A stretch of 64,000 bases of DNA from JAMQPK01 sp963738315 (GTDB taxonomy: Bacteria > Acidobacteriota > Vicinamibacteria > Vicinamibacterales > JAMQPK01). A model generated the notes under the pieces. It was not told the origin of the DNA. It did not search any database and saw nothing but the letters and a program-made list of their open reading frames with translations. Position 1 is the first letter of the stretch; each line of letters opens with the position of its first letter. Both the position numbers and the translations under genes were made by a program. This document shows, piece by piece, positions 18,055-27,140 of the stretch. The stretch lies in NCBI GenBank assembly GCA_963738315.1, contig CAVTVT010000003.1:558001-622000 (forward strand), in the 5' to 3' direction.

Positions 18055-20103
18055 TCAGGAAGGGTTGGTTTCTGTAACCGTCGCGGACTGTCGTTGCAGT
18101 TCTTCCCAGCGCTGCATCAGGTCGCCCACTTCCCACATGAGCGCTTGATGCCGGTCGATCAGCGGCTGCGCTTTGGCACGGTCGTCGTAGAAGCCCGAGG
18201 CGGACATGGCCGCCTCGAGCTCCCGGATCGCCTGTTCGCGCTCGGCGATCTGGGATTCGAGCAGGGCGATCTGGCTGACGAGCCGCTCGGATGCCTGCGC
18301 CCGGCGCTTCTCGTCCGCGCGCGCGCGCTTGCGGGCCTCGTGACCGGCCGCGCCGCGTCCGGCCGCCGGCTCCGCCGCGCCCGGACGCCCGGACGGCGCT
18401 GAGACCGGGCCGGCGCCGGCCGCCTGCGGCGCGGAACGGGGTCCCGACCGGGGGGGCGGCGATGGCCGGGGGCGGAGCGAGGCCGCCGGCTGCCGCTCGC
18501 GCTGCGCCTTGCTCCAGAGGAATTCGGCATAGGTGCCGGGGAAGACCTCCGCACGGCCCTGTCCGATCTCCACGATCCTGGTCGCCAGCTTCTCCACGAA
18601 GTAGCGGTCGTGCGACACGAAGATCAGCGTGCCGCCGAAATCCTCGAGGGCGTCGAGCAGGATGTCCTTGGAATCGAGGTCGAGGTGGTTCGTCGGCTCG
18701 TCGAGCAGCAGCGTGTTGGCGGGGCGCAGGAGCATCCGTGCCACGGCCAGCCGCGTGCGCTCGCCGCCCGAGAGCACCGCGACCTTCTTGTGCACGTCGT
18801 CTCCGGAAAAGAGAAATCCGCCGAGGATGTTCCGGATCGCCGGCACCATGTCGCTGGGGGATCCTGAGGACAGCGTCTCGTACACCGTCAGCGCCGGGTC
18901 GAGCGTCGTCGCCTCGTCCTGGGCGAAGTACTGCATCAGCACCTGATGACCCAGCCGGCGCTCGCCGGAATCGGGGGCTTCGACTCCCGAGAGCAGACGC
19001 ATCAGCGTGGATTTGCCGGCCCCGTTGGGACCGACGAGCGCCAGCCGGTCGCCGCGTTCGATGTGCAGATCGATGCCGGAGAACACCGCGGTGCTGCCGT
19101 AGTTCTTGCGGGCGCTCCGCAGCTCCAGCACCATCCGGCCGCTCTTGGCCGACGAGGGAAACGAGAAGTGGATGCGCTTCCGCTCGGGCGGCGCCTCGAT
19201 AGGCACCACCTTCTCCAGCATCTTGATCCGGCTCTGGACCTGCGCGGCCTTCGTCGCCTGGTAGCGGAAGCGATCGATGAACATCTTCACCCGCGCGACT
19301 TCCTCTTCCTGCTCGCGCTTGGCCTTGCGAAGCGCCTCCATGCGGGCGTCGCGCTCGTTGATGTAATGGGTGTAGCCGCCCGGGTAGTCGGTGAGAGTCC
19401 GCAGATTCAGGTCGGTGATGCGCGTGACCACGGCATCGAGGAAGAAACGGTCGTGCGAGACGAGAATCACCGCGTGCGGGTAGCCGGCCAGATAGTCCTC
19501 GAGCCAGTTCCGCGCCTCGAGATCGAGGTGGTTCGTCGGCTCGTCGAGCAGCAGCAGCGTGGGGCGGCCGAGGAGGAGCTTCGCGAGCGCCAGGCGCATC
19601 TGCCACCCTCCGGAGAGCGCATCGGTGGGCTGCGCGAACTGGCCGTCGCTGAAGCCGAGGCCGCGGAGCACCGCGGCGACCTTCAGGTCGATGCTGTACC
19701 CCTCGTCGATGCGGAACCGATCCTGCAGTGTGCTGTAGCGATCGAGGAGCGCATCGTGCTGCTCGGCCGGGAGCGAGCGGTCCCCGAGCCGCTCCTCGAT
19801 GTCGTGCATCTCGCTCTTCATCGCGAGCAGGTCGCCGAAGGCGGAGGTCGCCTCGTCCAGAATCGTCCGGCCGGCGTGGGCGAGCCCATCCTGCGGCAGG
19901 TACCCGACGGTGAGCGAGGCGGGCTTGATGATGGCGCCGCTGTCGGGCTCGTCGATGCCGGCCAGCATCTTCAGGAGCGTTGTCTTGCCGGCGCCGTTCG
20001 GACCGCACAGGCCGACGCGCTCGCCGTCGGAGATCTGCCAGGTGACGCTCTGCAGCAGAACGCGGTCGCCGAATGACTTGGTGACGGATGACAGCTGGAG
20101 CAA
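18055..20103 (-). CDS. ABC-F family ATPase (Uup/YheS-like)
   Basis: Two ABC ATPase domains on one chain and no membrane domain: 682 residues. The first has GPNGAGKTT, LSGGWQMR and LLLLDEPTNHLD; the second GPNGAGKST, LSGGERTR and LLLDEPTNHLD. The interdomain linker has the charged ERDARMEALRKAKREQEEE helix. After the second domain come a Pro/Arg/Ala-rich spacer (about 545-600) and a C-terminal coiled coil, as in Uup. ABC-F proteins act on the ribosome, rescuing stalls or giving antibiotic protection. The start is TTG at 20103, 7 bases after the preceding regulator. Confidence 0.93.
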   Translation of the reverse strand: MLQLSSVTKSFGDRVLLQSVTWQISDGERVGLCGPNGAGKTTLLKMLAGIDEPDSGAIIKPASLTVGYLPQDGLAHAGRTILDEATSAFGDLLAMKSEMHDIEERLGDRSLPAEQHDALLDRYSTLQDRFRIDEGYSIDLKVAAVLRGLGFSDGQFAQPTDALSGGWQMRLALAKLLLGRPTLLLLDEPTNHLDLEARNWLEDYLAGYPHAVILVSHDRFFLDAVVTRITDLNLRTLTDYPGGYTHYINERDARMEALRKAKREQEEEVARVKMFIDRFRYQATKAAQVQSRIKMLEKVVPIEAPPERKRIHFSFPSSAKSGRMVLELRSARKNYGSTAVFSGIDLHIERGDRLALVGPNGAGKSTLMRLLSGVEAPDSGERRLGHQVLMQYFAQDEATTLDPALTVYETLSSGSPSDMVPAIRNILGGFLFSGDDVHKKVAVLSGGERTRLAVARMLLRPANTLLLDEPTNHLDLDSKDILLDALEDFGGTLIFVSHDRYFVEKLATRIVEIGQGRAEVFPGTYAEFLWSKAQRERQPAASLRPRPSPPPRSGPRSAPQAAGAGPVSAPSGRPGAAEPAAGRGAAGHEARKRARADEKRRAQASERLVSQIALLESQIAEREQAIRELEAAMSASGFYDDRAKAQPLIDRHQALMWEVGDLMQRWEELQRQSATVTETNPS

Positions 20104-20110
20104 TGGTCGG

Positions 20111-20714
20111 TCAGGAAGGCGTGTCGCCCATCGCCTTCGCGGCGGCCGCGAGCACCTGCGGCACCCGGAAGGGCTTGGTCAGATAACCCGTGACGCCGAG
20201 GTTCACCGCATCGATGGCCGCCGACTCGGTGGAGTAGCCGGTGATGATGATCACGGGCAGGGTCGATTTCAGCCGCTTGGCCTCTCGAATCACGGCGAGG
20301 CCGTCGATGCCGGGCATCTTGAGAATCGGCAATCAGCAGATGGTACGGCTGGAGGCGCAGGCGTTCGATGGCCGAGCGTCCATCGGGCGCGGTGTCCACG
20401 TCGTAGTCGGCGAGCGCGAGCGTCTTCGACAGCAGATCGCGGATGCTCGACTCATCGTCCACCACGAGGATGCGCGGGCGTTCGGCTCCGCGGTTCGGCG
20501 GCGTGTCACCGGCCTCGTGTGCGGCCACTCCGCGTCCGGCGGCGCGGGGCTGCTGGCTCTCGAGCCACGCGTCGATGTCGCGCTTGCGGAACCGCCACTG
20601 CCGTCCCACGCGGACGGCGGGAATCTTCCCCGCTTTGATCAGTCGATAGACCGTCCGAAGGTTCACCTGCAGGTACTCGAGAACCTCCTCGGTCGTGAGA
20701 AAAGTGTCGTTCAT
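20111..20714 (-). CDS. HTH-receiver regulator with reversed domain order (one frameshift)
   Basis: About 200 residues from ATG 20714. The N-terminus is an excisionase/MerR-like helix-turn-helix (HTH_17 type): LTTEEVLEYLQVNLRTVYRL, then GRQWRFRKRDIDAWL. A linker leads to a full receiver: ILVVDDESSIRDLL, the phospho-Asp in HLLIADLKMPGIDG (read across the shift), IIITGYST and YLTKPF. One extra base near 20324 splits the receiver, and the length fits. Most response regulators have the receiver first. The histidine kinase just upstream in the same direction is the likely partner. What it controls is unknown; the ABC-F gene follows directly. Confidence 0.85.
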
Positions 20715-20729
20715 TTATCTCTATGTCGC

Positions 20730-20778
20730 GGGGCCCCACCCCCGCGACCTGTACCTCGCCGCCATTGCGGCTCGGCGA
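20730..20778. repeat. Dispersed hairpin repeat, copy B
   Basis: Shares GGGGCCCCACCCCC, CCTGT and TTGCGGCTCGG with the copy at 7873-7920. Its hairpin arms are TCGCCG (20756-20761) and CGGCGA (20773-20778), which differ from copy A. It lies in the 104-base gap between the histidine kinase and the HTH-receiver gene. Confidence 0.6.
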
Positions 20779-20818
20779 TGATTTTCCAATCGATCTTACC
20801 GTATCGGCTCGCGGCGGA

Positions 20819-22855
20819 TCAGTCGCGCTGCACGGGAAGCTGCAGCCGGAACACGGCGCCGGCCTCATGATGGTTGTCGGCCGATATCTGCCCCGAGTGC
20901 TCCTGGACGATGCCATAGGCGATCGCCAGCCCCAGTCCGGTGCCCTTGCCGACCTCCTTCGTCGTGTAGAACGGCTCGAAGATGCGCGGCAGCACGTCCG
21001 GAGGAATGCCGGGACCCGTGTCGCGCACCTCGATCACGATCGACGAGGCATCGGGAAGATAGCTGGTCGAGGTTTCGATTCGCCCCCCGCTGCCGATCGC
21101 CTGCTCGGCGTTCAGCACCACGTTGAGCAGCGCCTGCTGGAGGAGCAGCGGGTCTCCGTTCACGCGGGGCAGCCGCTCGTCATGGCGCCGCGTCACCTCG
21201 ATCGATGCGGCGCGCAGCGCCGGCCCCCGGAGCGCCAGCACCCGTGAGAGCACCGCGTTGACGCTCGTGCTGCGCCGCACCATGCGCCGCGAGCCGGCGA
21301 AGACCAGCAGGTTCCTGACGATCTTCGCGGCGCGGTCGGCCTCGCGGTAGATCCGCTGCAGGTCGCGCCTGAGCGGGCGCGGAATGGCTCCGGTCGCGCG
21401 CAGCAGCTCGATGTACCCCAGCACGCCCTGCAGCGGGTTGTTCAGCTCGTGAGCGATCCCGGCGACGAACTGCCCGAGCGCCGCCAGCTTCTCCGACTGC
21501 GCCAGACGGTTGCGCAGCTCCGCGCGCTCGGCCTCGAGCCTGGCGTGCGCCGTGACGTCGCGCGCCACGAGCACGGCGCCTCCGGCGAGGGGATCGTTCT
21601 CGCGCGGGCTCGCGAGTGGCGTCACCGTGAAGGCGAACGTCCCGCCCAGGCGGCCGTCGGGCTGTTCGGCGTGCAGGACGCCCTGCCGCCGCCCGCGGGG
21701 GTCGAGCGCCGACTCGACGAGCTGGCGGGTGCCGGGGGCCACGAGCTCGTCGAGCGGGCTGTTGGCGAGCTGCCCGCGCGGGCGGCCCACGCGGGCCGCG
21801 AATGCTTCGTTCACGTGCACGATTCTCCGGTCGCGGTTGCAGACCACGACGAGATCGACGAGCGAGTTGAACGTGTCGTCGAGCTCGCGGCGTGACCGCA
21901 GGACATCCTCGAGCAGCAGGACGTTCTCGAGCGCGACCGACACGCGGCGGCCGAGCTCGTCGGCCCGCTCCAGCAGCTCCATGTCCAGCCCCGGCGCGAC
22001 CCGCACGCCGTCGATCACGATCGCGCCGAGCGCCCGGCGCCTGCCTTTGAGCGGAATGGTGATCATCCCGCCGCCCCTGGACGCCGAGGGCAGCAGCTCG
22101 GCCCGGTCGCGCCGCAGTGCGGCGGCCGGCAGGGCCGCCGTCTGCCCCGTCGGCACACGCGCGCCGCGCGCCAACGCGTCGCTATCGGTCGATGCCGAGA
22201 GCACCATCGCGCGGCTTCGTCGATCGTGCAGCCAGACTGTCGTGATGGCAGACTGGAAGAGCCGGTCCGCGCCCGCACAGAGCGCCTGCAGTCCGATGCC
22301 GATATCCAAAGAGGAGGACACCGCACCCGAGAAGTCACTCAGCAGCCGGTGGAGATCCTGCTGCAGGTCGAGCCCGCGCCGTACCCGATCGCGCTCCAGC
22401 GCGAGCGCGAATGCGCTGGCCACCGCCGTCAGCGGCTCCGCGGAACTCTGGCCGGCCCCGGCGTCGCGGCCGATTGCGAGCACGCCGGCTCGCTCGTTCA
22501 TGTGGAGGATGGGTACGAGCACCGCCGACTCCGATCGGAGATGGCGCCCGAGCTCGGGGATCGTTCCACTCAGGTCGGCCACCACCATCGGCCGGCGCTC
22601 GCGGAAGAGTCCCGCCGGCATGCCGCCACGCCCCGGCCGCCAGCGGTCGTCGGGAAGCGGATCCACGCCGAGTCCGGAGGTGGCCTGCAGCCACTCGGCG
22701 CCGGCATCGAACTCCAGCAGCAGCGAGGTGCGGCCGCCCGCGACACTCACGGCGCGCCTGTGGAGAAAGGCCAGCAGGTCGCTGGTGCCGTAGACGCTGA
22801 CGAGAGCCTCGAGCAGAGCGCCTTCCGGAGCGGGGCTGGATGGCATGTGCGGCAT
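20819..22855 (-). CDS. GAF-GAF-PAS sensor histidine kinase
   Basis: A 678-residue soluble kinase. Two GAF-like domains come first (about 10-165 and 180-320), then a PAS domain (about 335-430, with VVCNRDRRIVHVNEAFAARV). The H-box is GIAHELNNPLQGVLGY. The catalytic domain has NVVLNAEQAI, VRDTGPGIPPDVLPRIFEPF and GKGTGLGLAIAYG, a complete set. No membrane segment is seen, so it probably senses a small molecule or redox state through the GAF domains. It precedes the HTH-receiver gene, its presumed partner. The frame is intact over 2 kb. Confidence 0.93.
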   Translation of the reverse strand: MPHMPSSPAPEGALLEALVSVYGTSDLLAFLHRRAVSVAGGRTSLLLEFDAGAEWLQATSGLGVDPLPDDRWRPGRGGMPAGLFRERRPMVVADLSGTIPELGRHLRSESAVLVPILHMNERAGVLAIGRDAGAGQSSAEPLTAVASAFALALERDRVRRGLDLQQDLHRLLSDFSGAVSSSLDIGIGLQALCAGADRLFQSAITTVWLHDRRSRAMVLSASTDSDALARGARVPTGQTAALPAAALRRDRAELLPSASRGGGMITIPLKGRRRALGAIVIDGVRVAPGLDMELLERADELGRRVSVALENVLLLEDVLRSRRELDDTFNSLVDLVVVCNRDRRIVHVNEAFAARVGRPRGQLANSPLDELVAPGTRQLVESALDPRGRRQGVLHAEQPDGRLGGTFAFTVTPLASPRENDPLAGGAVLVARDVTAHARLEAERAELRNRLAQSEKLAALGQFVAGIAHELNNPLQGVLGYIELLRATGAIPRPLRRDLQRIYREADRAAKIVRNLLVFAGSRRMVRRSTSVNAVLSRVLALRGPALRAASIEVTRRHDERLPRVNGDPLLLQQALLNVVLNAEQAIGSGGRIETSTSYLPDASSIVIEVRDTGPGIPPDVLPRIFEPFYTTKEVGKGTGLGLAIAYGIVQEHSGQISADNHHEAGAVFRLQLPVQRD

Positions 22856-22956
22856 TGTAAAGCGGCGTCACCCGGGCCGCCCGGGGCTATGATCGGGTAC
22901 ACCGACCGGCCGGCGGCCCTGGCCGTCTAATTGAGAGTAATGCCAAGGCGCCGTTC

Positions 22957-23580
22957 ATGAATGCTGCCGTGCTGCCCATGCCCTGGCCTTCGCCGAGCGC
23001 GCTGAGCTCCCTGGACGACGAGGAGCTCGTCCGGCGCTCGAAAGGGGGCGACGCGGAGAGCTTCAACCAGCTCATCCACCGTTGGGAACGTCCCATCTTC
23101 GCCCTCGCCTACCGCACGCTGGGCCGGGAGGAGGACGCCCGCGACGTCACACAGGAGACCTTTCTGCGCGCCTTCCGGGCGCTGCCGGGGTTCAAGGGAG
23201 ACGCCAAGTTCTCCTCCTGGCTGTACCGGATCGCGCTGAATCTCTGCCGCGACTGGATGCGGAAGGATCGCCGCGCCCCGGTTGTCGCGATGCCGGAAGG
23301 GGTAGAGGCCCACGAGCTCGCGGCCGAGCCGGCCGGCACCCCGTCGGCGGAGGACCTCGCCGCCCGCGCGGAGTTGAGCGAGGCGGTGGCCAAGGCCATG
23401 GAGCGGCTGCCGCGCGAACAGCGGACCGCGATCATCCTGAAGGAGTACCACGGCCTGACCTTCCAGGAGGTCGCCGACGTGATGAACTGCCCACTGAGTA
23501 CGGCCAAGACACGCTTGTATCAGGGGCTCACGCTGCTCAGGCGCTACCTGGCGGAGCAGGGCAAGTACCACGAGAGCTGA
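22957..23580 (+). CDS. ECF sigma factor (RpoE-type)
   Basis: A 207-residue sigma-70 family protein. Region 2 contains REEDARDVTQETFLRAFRAL and WLYRIALNLCRDWMR. Region 4 contains LKEYHGLTFQEVADVM and STAKTRLYQGL. Just downstream is a zinc-finger membrane anti-sigma gene, the classic arrangement, so this factor is probably held at the membrane and released by an envelope signal. TATGAT near 22888 could be a -10 element, but its -35 partner is poor. An autoregulated promoter is likely but not shown. Confidence 0.93.
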   Translation: MNAAVLPMPWPSPSALSSLDDEELVRRSKGGDAESFNQLIHRWERPIFALAYRTLGREEDARDVTQETFLRAFRALPGFKGDAKFSSWLYRIALNLCRDWMRKDRRAPVVAMPEGVEAHELAAEPAGTPSAEDLAARAELSEAVAKAMERLPREQRTAIILKEYHGLTFQEVADVMNCPLSTAKTRLYQGLTLLRRYLAEQGKYHES

Positions 23581-23584
23581 AGAG

Positions 23585-24352
23585 ATGGGTATGACGCACA
23601 TTACCGAGAATCACGAGCTGCTGCTGGACTATCTCTACGAAGAGGGCGATCCGGCCGAACGGCTGCGCGTCGCGCGTCATCTGCAGGAGTGCGCCGGCTG
23701 TTCGGTGGCGGTGCTGGAGCTGCAGTCGGTGCGCGGGCTGTTGAAGGAGTGGACGCCTCCCCGGGCGGCCTTGGGCTTCAATGTTCCGGCCGATGGCACG
23801 GCCGCTGCGGAGGACCTCGCGTCGGCATCCGCAGATGCAGCCGCAGCGCCGGCGCCGCGGTCGCGGTGGCCGGTCTGGGCTCAGGCGGCAGCGGCGGTGG
23901 GGCTCTTCGCGGCTGGCATGGCCGCCTCGCAAGTGCGCATCGAGTACGACGGCGGAGCGCTCACCGTTCGCTCGCGCGTCAGCGCGCAGCCGGTTGCCGA
24001 CATGGTGATCCATCGCGGCACCGACATTCCCCTGCCGGCCGAGGAGCCCGCGGCCGCGGCGCCGTCCGGCACCACGAACATCGCCTATGGAAGCGGGCGA
24101 TCTCCGTCATCCGAGGAGCTGATGCGCCGGGTTCGACTGCTGATCGATCAAAGTGAATCGCGCCAGCAGCACCAGCTCGCGCTCAGGCTCACGGACCTGC
24201 TCCGCGACATCGACACGCAGCGGCAGGCCGATCTGCTGCAGGTGCAGCAGAGCCTGGGGCAGCTCGAAGGACAGACCGGCGCCGAAGTGGCGCAGCAGCG
24301 TGCGCTGCTGAACTCGCTCGTCAAGGTATCGCAGCAGGGAGGCTCGAAGTGA
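23585..24352 (+). CDS. Membrane anti-sigma factor (zinc finger)
   Basis: A protein of 255 residues. The N-terminal domain carries the HxxxCxxC anti-sigma zinc motif (His32, Cys36, Cys39 in RHLQECAGC). A single membrane helix lies at about 95-116. The periplasmic part has a long helical C-terminus rich in Gln and Leu (LDLLRDIDTQRQADLLQVQQ-like), probably a coiled coil that could sense or dimerise. It sits 4 bases after the sigma gene and overlaps the next gene as GTGA. By position and motif it should inhibit the upstream ECF sigma; regulated proteolysis is expected for the family but not visible here. Confidence 0.88.
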   Translation: MGMTHITENHELLLDYLYEEGDPAERLRVARHLQECAGCSVAVLELQSVRGLLKEWTPPRAALGFNVPADGTAAAEDLASASADAAAAPAPRSRWPVWAQAAAAVGLFAAGMAASQVRIEYDGGALTVRSRVSAQPVADMVIHRGTDIPLPAEEPAAAAPSGTTNIAYGSGRSPSSEELMRRVRLLIDQSESRQQHQLALRLTDLLRDIDTQRQADLLQVQQSLGQLEGQTGAEVAQQRALLNSLVKVSQQGGSK

Positions 24353-25158
24353 TCGAGCGGCTTCAACGCGTCCGGCCGTGGCCTACGATCGCCGCCGCGG
24401 CCGTTGCCGCGCTCCTGCCGCCGGCACTCGCGGCCCAGACGCCGCCTGCGGCCGCCGGCGCCTCGGCCGAGCAGGTGCGGATGCGCCGCGACATCGCCGC
24501 CTTCGAGCGGGCGCTCGAGAGCGCCGTCAACGAGGGCGCGCAGCGGCTGGGGCAGCACGTGCAGACCTCCGCGACGCCCCAGTCGGTCCTGCTCACGGGT
24601 CTCAATCGTGCCCGCGGGTTCCGGCTCGAGGGCTACGGGATCCTGTTCGACGTCGAGTTCCCGTCCATCCGCCGGACGGTAGCCTGGACGTTGCGCGCGC
24701 TGGGCGCCCCGGATCCCGAGCTGCTCGCGGCGATGAAGGAGCTGCGCAGCAATGCGGAACACCTGGCCGATCCGCGCACACGCGAGGAGCTCGACCGCGC
24801 CATCCGGACGCTCGAGGAGCAGATGACGGCCAACCAGCGCCGGACCACGAACGTGGCCGCCGGCGCGGCCGCCGCCGAGCCGCCGCCGCTGGTCGATCCG
24901 CGGGTGGTCTATGCGGCCGATCTCACGGGCGTTCTCGTGAACGCGGTGCTCGCCGCGGGCCCGTCCCTCGGCCTCGCGCCTGCCGAGTGGCTCGCCGTCG
25001 CCGCTCGCGAGAGCCTCGACTTCCGGTTCATGCCCGAGGATGCCAGCGGATCGCCGACGCTGATGATCCGCATGAAGGGCAGCGATCTCGCGGCGCTTCG
25101 CGACGGAACGCTCACGCGGGAGGAGGCGCGCGACCGCGTGGAGGTGGGGCGCTACTGA
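24349..25158 (+). CDS. Exported protein of unknown function in the sigma operon
   Basis: A protein of 269 residues beginning with GTG at 24349, overlapping the anti-sigma stop. It has a signal peptide ending near PPALAAQ. The mature part is predicted largely helical with two mixed regions around FRLEGYGILFDVEFP and DFRFMPEDASGSPTL. I do not recognise the family. Overlap with the anti-sigma gene suggests a periplasmic part of the same envelope-stress module, perhaps a modulator of the anti-sigma, but this rests on position alone. Confidence 0.7.
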   Translation: MIERLQRVRPWPTIAAAAVAALLPPALAAQTPPAAAGASAEQVRMRRDIAAFERALESAVNEGAQRLGQHVQTSATPQSVLLTGLNRARGFRLEGYGILFDVEFPSIRRTVAWTLRALGAPDPELLAAMKELRSNAEHLADPRTREELDRAIRTLEEQMTANQRRTTNVAAGAAAAEPPPLVDPRVVYAADLTGVLVNAVLAAGPSLGLAPAEWLAVAARESLDFRFMPEDASGSPTLMIRMKGSDLAALRDGTLTREEARDRVEVGRY

Positions 25159-25177
25159 TTCCCGCTACAATGATTCG

Positions 25178-25666
25178 ATGCAGAAGCTGATCCTGGCGCT
25201 CGCTGGAGTTCTGGCGCTCTCCGGCTGCCGCGGTTCGGCGTCCTCCACCCAGGACGTCGCGAAGCTGCTCACCGTCGCCAACGTCAAGACGGGCTGGTTC
25301 GACGCAGGGATCGAGAACGGCAGGAACAAACTGGTGCCGACGATCTCGCTCCTGTTGAAGAACGTGAGCGACCAGACCGTGACGCAGGTGCAGCTCAACG
25401 CCGTGATCCGGCGCGTCGGAGAGGCGGACGAGTGGGGCGGCGCGTACACCCGCGCGATCGGCTCCGAAGGCCTGCCGCCGGGCGGCTACACGCGGGCGAT
25501 CGTGCTGAAGTCCAACCTGGGCTACACCGGCACCGAGCCGCGGAACGTCATGCTGCAGAACAGCCACTTCGTCGACGCCCACATCGAGCTCTTCGCGAAG
25601 TACGGCGGCGGCAACTGGACGAAGCTCGGCGACTTCCCGGTCGCGCGTGAGCTCCTGACTCGGTAG
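25178..25666 (+). CDS. Predicted lipoprotein
   Basis: A protein of 162 residues with a lipoprotein signal ending ALSGC. The mature domain is beta-rich: LVPTISLLLKNVSDQTVTQV, then a strand around YTRAIVLKSNLGYTG. It resembles an immunoglobulin-like or FxLYD-type fold, a tentative reading. It ends the sigma/anti-sigma/exported-protein run, 19 bases after the previous gene. Its stop lies in the same frame as the following permease. Confidence 0.72.
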   Translation: MQKLILALAGVLALSGCRGSASSTQDVAKLLTVANVKTGWFDAGIENGRNKLVPTISLLLKNVSDQTVTQVQLNAVIRRVGEADEWGGAYTRAIGSEGLPPGGYTRAIVLKSNLGYTGTEPRNVMLQNSHFVDAHIELFAKYGGGNWTKLGDFPVARELLTR

Positions 25667-25678
25667 CGGCAGGGACGT

Positions 25679-27052
25679 CTGAGGCCCCCGCTGCCCTCGT
25701 CACTCGAACGCCGCCTCGGGCCGCTCGACGCGGCCGCGATCATCGTGTCGAACGTGATCGGCGGCGGGATCCTCTTCACCCCGCCGATCGTGGCGGCCGC
25801 CGTCCCCAATACGTTCTGGTTCCTGGCGGCGTGGATCGCCGGCGGCGCGCTCGCCTTCGCGGGCGCGATGGCGTACGCGGAGCTGGCCGCGATGCGGCCG
25901 AAGGCCGGCGGCGAATACGTCTACCTCCGCGAAGCGTACGGCCGCCTGGCCGCGTTCCTCACCGGCTGGACCTCCTTCGTCGCCGGCTTCAGCGGCGCCA
26001 TCGCGGCGAGCGCGATCGTGCTCACGCTGTATCTGGGCCGCTTCGTCCCGGCGGCGGCCGACGGCACCCCGCTCGTCGTGATTCCGATTCCGTGGGTGCC
26101 GTTCGTCGTGTCGCGCCAGTCGCTGGTGGCGCTCTCGGCCATCGCGCTGCTCGCGTGGGTGCACGTGCGCGGCGTGGGCCCGGGCCGCGTCGTGGGCAAT
26201 CTGCTCGCGGCGCTCAAGGTGTCGGCGCTGCTGATGTTCATCGCCCTCGGATTCGCGATCGGGCGGCCGTCGGCGGGTTCCGCCGGCGCGCCGGCCGGTC
26301 CGGTGCATGCCGCGTCCTGGCTGCTCGCACTGATCCCGGTGATGTTCACCTACTCCGGCTGGAACGCCGCCGGGTACCTGGCCGAAGAGATTCGCGAACC
26401 GGGACGCAACGCGCCCAGGGCATTCGCGATCGGAACGGCGGCCGTCATCGCCATCTATCTGGCGCTGAACGTGCTCTACCTCTACGTGCTGCCGGTGCAC
26501 GAGCTCGCGGCCGTCCGCGGAAGCGTGCTCGACACCGTGGCCGATCGGCTGCTGGGCCTGCGGGCCGGCAACGTGATGGGCGCGGTGTCGGTCATCAGCC
26601 TCGCGGCGAGCATCAGCGCGATGACTTTCGCCGGACCGCGCGTCTACTACGCCATGGCGCGCGACGGCCTCTTCCTGTCCTTCGCGGCGCGCATTCATCC
26701 GCGCTACAAGACACCGGCGGCGGCCATCGTCGCGCAGGCCGTCTGGAGCGGCGTGCTGGTGCTGACCGGCAGCGCCGACGCACTCACGAAGTACACCGGC
26801 TTCGCCGTCGTGCTCTTCTCGGGAATCGCCGTGGCCGCTTTGTTCGTGCTGCGCCGCCGCGATCCCGGCGCCGCGCGCCCATTTGCGGCCGTCGGCTACC
26901 CGGTGGCGCCCGCGGTCTTCACCCTGGCCAGCCTGGCAATCGTCGCCAATGCCGTCATCACGGCGCCGGGGCCGGCGGGCGCCGGGCTGACGGTGATGGC
27001 GGCCGGCATTCCGCTGTATGTGTGGCTGACACGCCGCCGCCCCGTTTCTTGA
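25679..27052 (+). CDS. APC-family amino acid permease
   Basis: An inner-membrane amino-acid/polyamine/organocation transporter of about 457 residues with roughly 12 hydrophobic segments. The first helix carries IIVSNVIGGGILFTPP, the unwound GxG substrate site of the family, and AYAELAAMRPKAGGEYVYL follows. The first standard start, GTG 25745, would cut that helix in half. The frame is open back to a stop at 25664-25666, and CTG 25679 with AGGGA just before it gives a full N-terminus. Either a rare CTG start is used or an ATG has been misread. The substrate is unknown. Confidence 0.85.
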   Translation: MRPPLPSSLERRLGPLDAAAIIVSNVIGGGILFTPPIVAAAVPNTFWFLAAWIAGGALAFAGAMAYAELAAMRPKAGGEYVYLREAYGRLAAFLTGWTSFVAGFSGAIAASAIVLTLYLGRFVPAAADGTPLVVIPIPWVPFVVSRQSLVALSAIALLAWVHVRGVGPGRVVGNLLAALKVSALLMFIALGFAIGRPSAGSAGAPAGPVHAASWLLALIPVMFTYSGWNAAGYLAEEIREPGRNAPRAFAIGTAAVIAIYLALNVLYLYVLPVHELAAVRGSVLDTVADRLLGLRAGNVMGAVSVISLAASISAMTFAGPRVYYAMARDGLFLSFAARIHPRYKTPAAAIVAQAVWSGVLVLTGSADALTKYTGFAVVLFSGIAVAALFVLRRRDPGAARPFAAVGYPVAPAVFTLASLAIVANAVITAPGPAGAGLTVMAAGIPLYVWLTRRRPVS

Positions 27053-27077
27053 CAGCATAGATCCCCGCCGATAGACT
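27049..27077 (+). promoter_or_regulatory. Sigma-70-type promoter for hslVU
   Basis: TTGACA at 27049-27054, a perfect -35, overlaps the end of the permease gene. A 17-base spacer leads to TAGACT at 27072-27077. The hslV ATG is 63 bases further on. This is the best housekeeping-type promoter seen in the window. Confidence 0.65.
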
Positions 27078-27140
27078 CCAGAGATTGAGGCGGGGCGCGC
27101 CACACCCGCCGTCTGCACCGCATTCGATCTCGCCTCCCCC

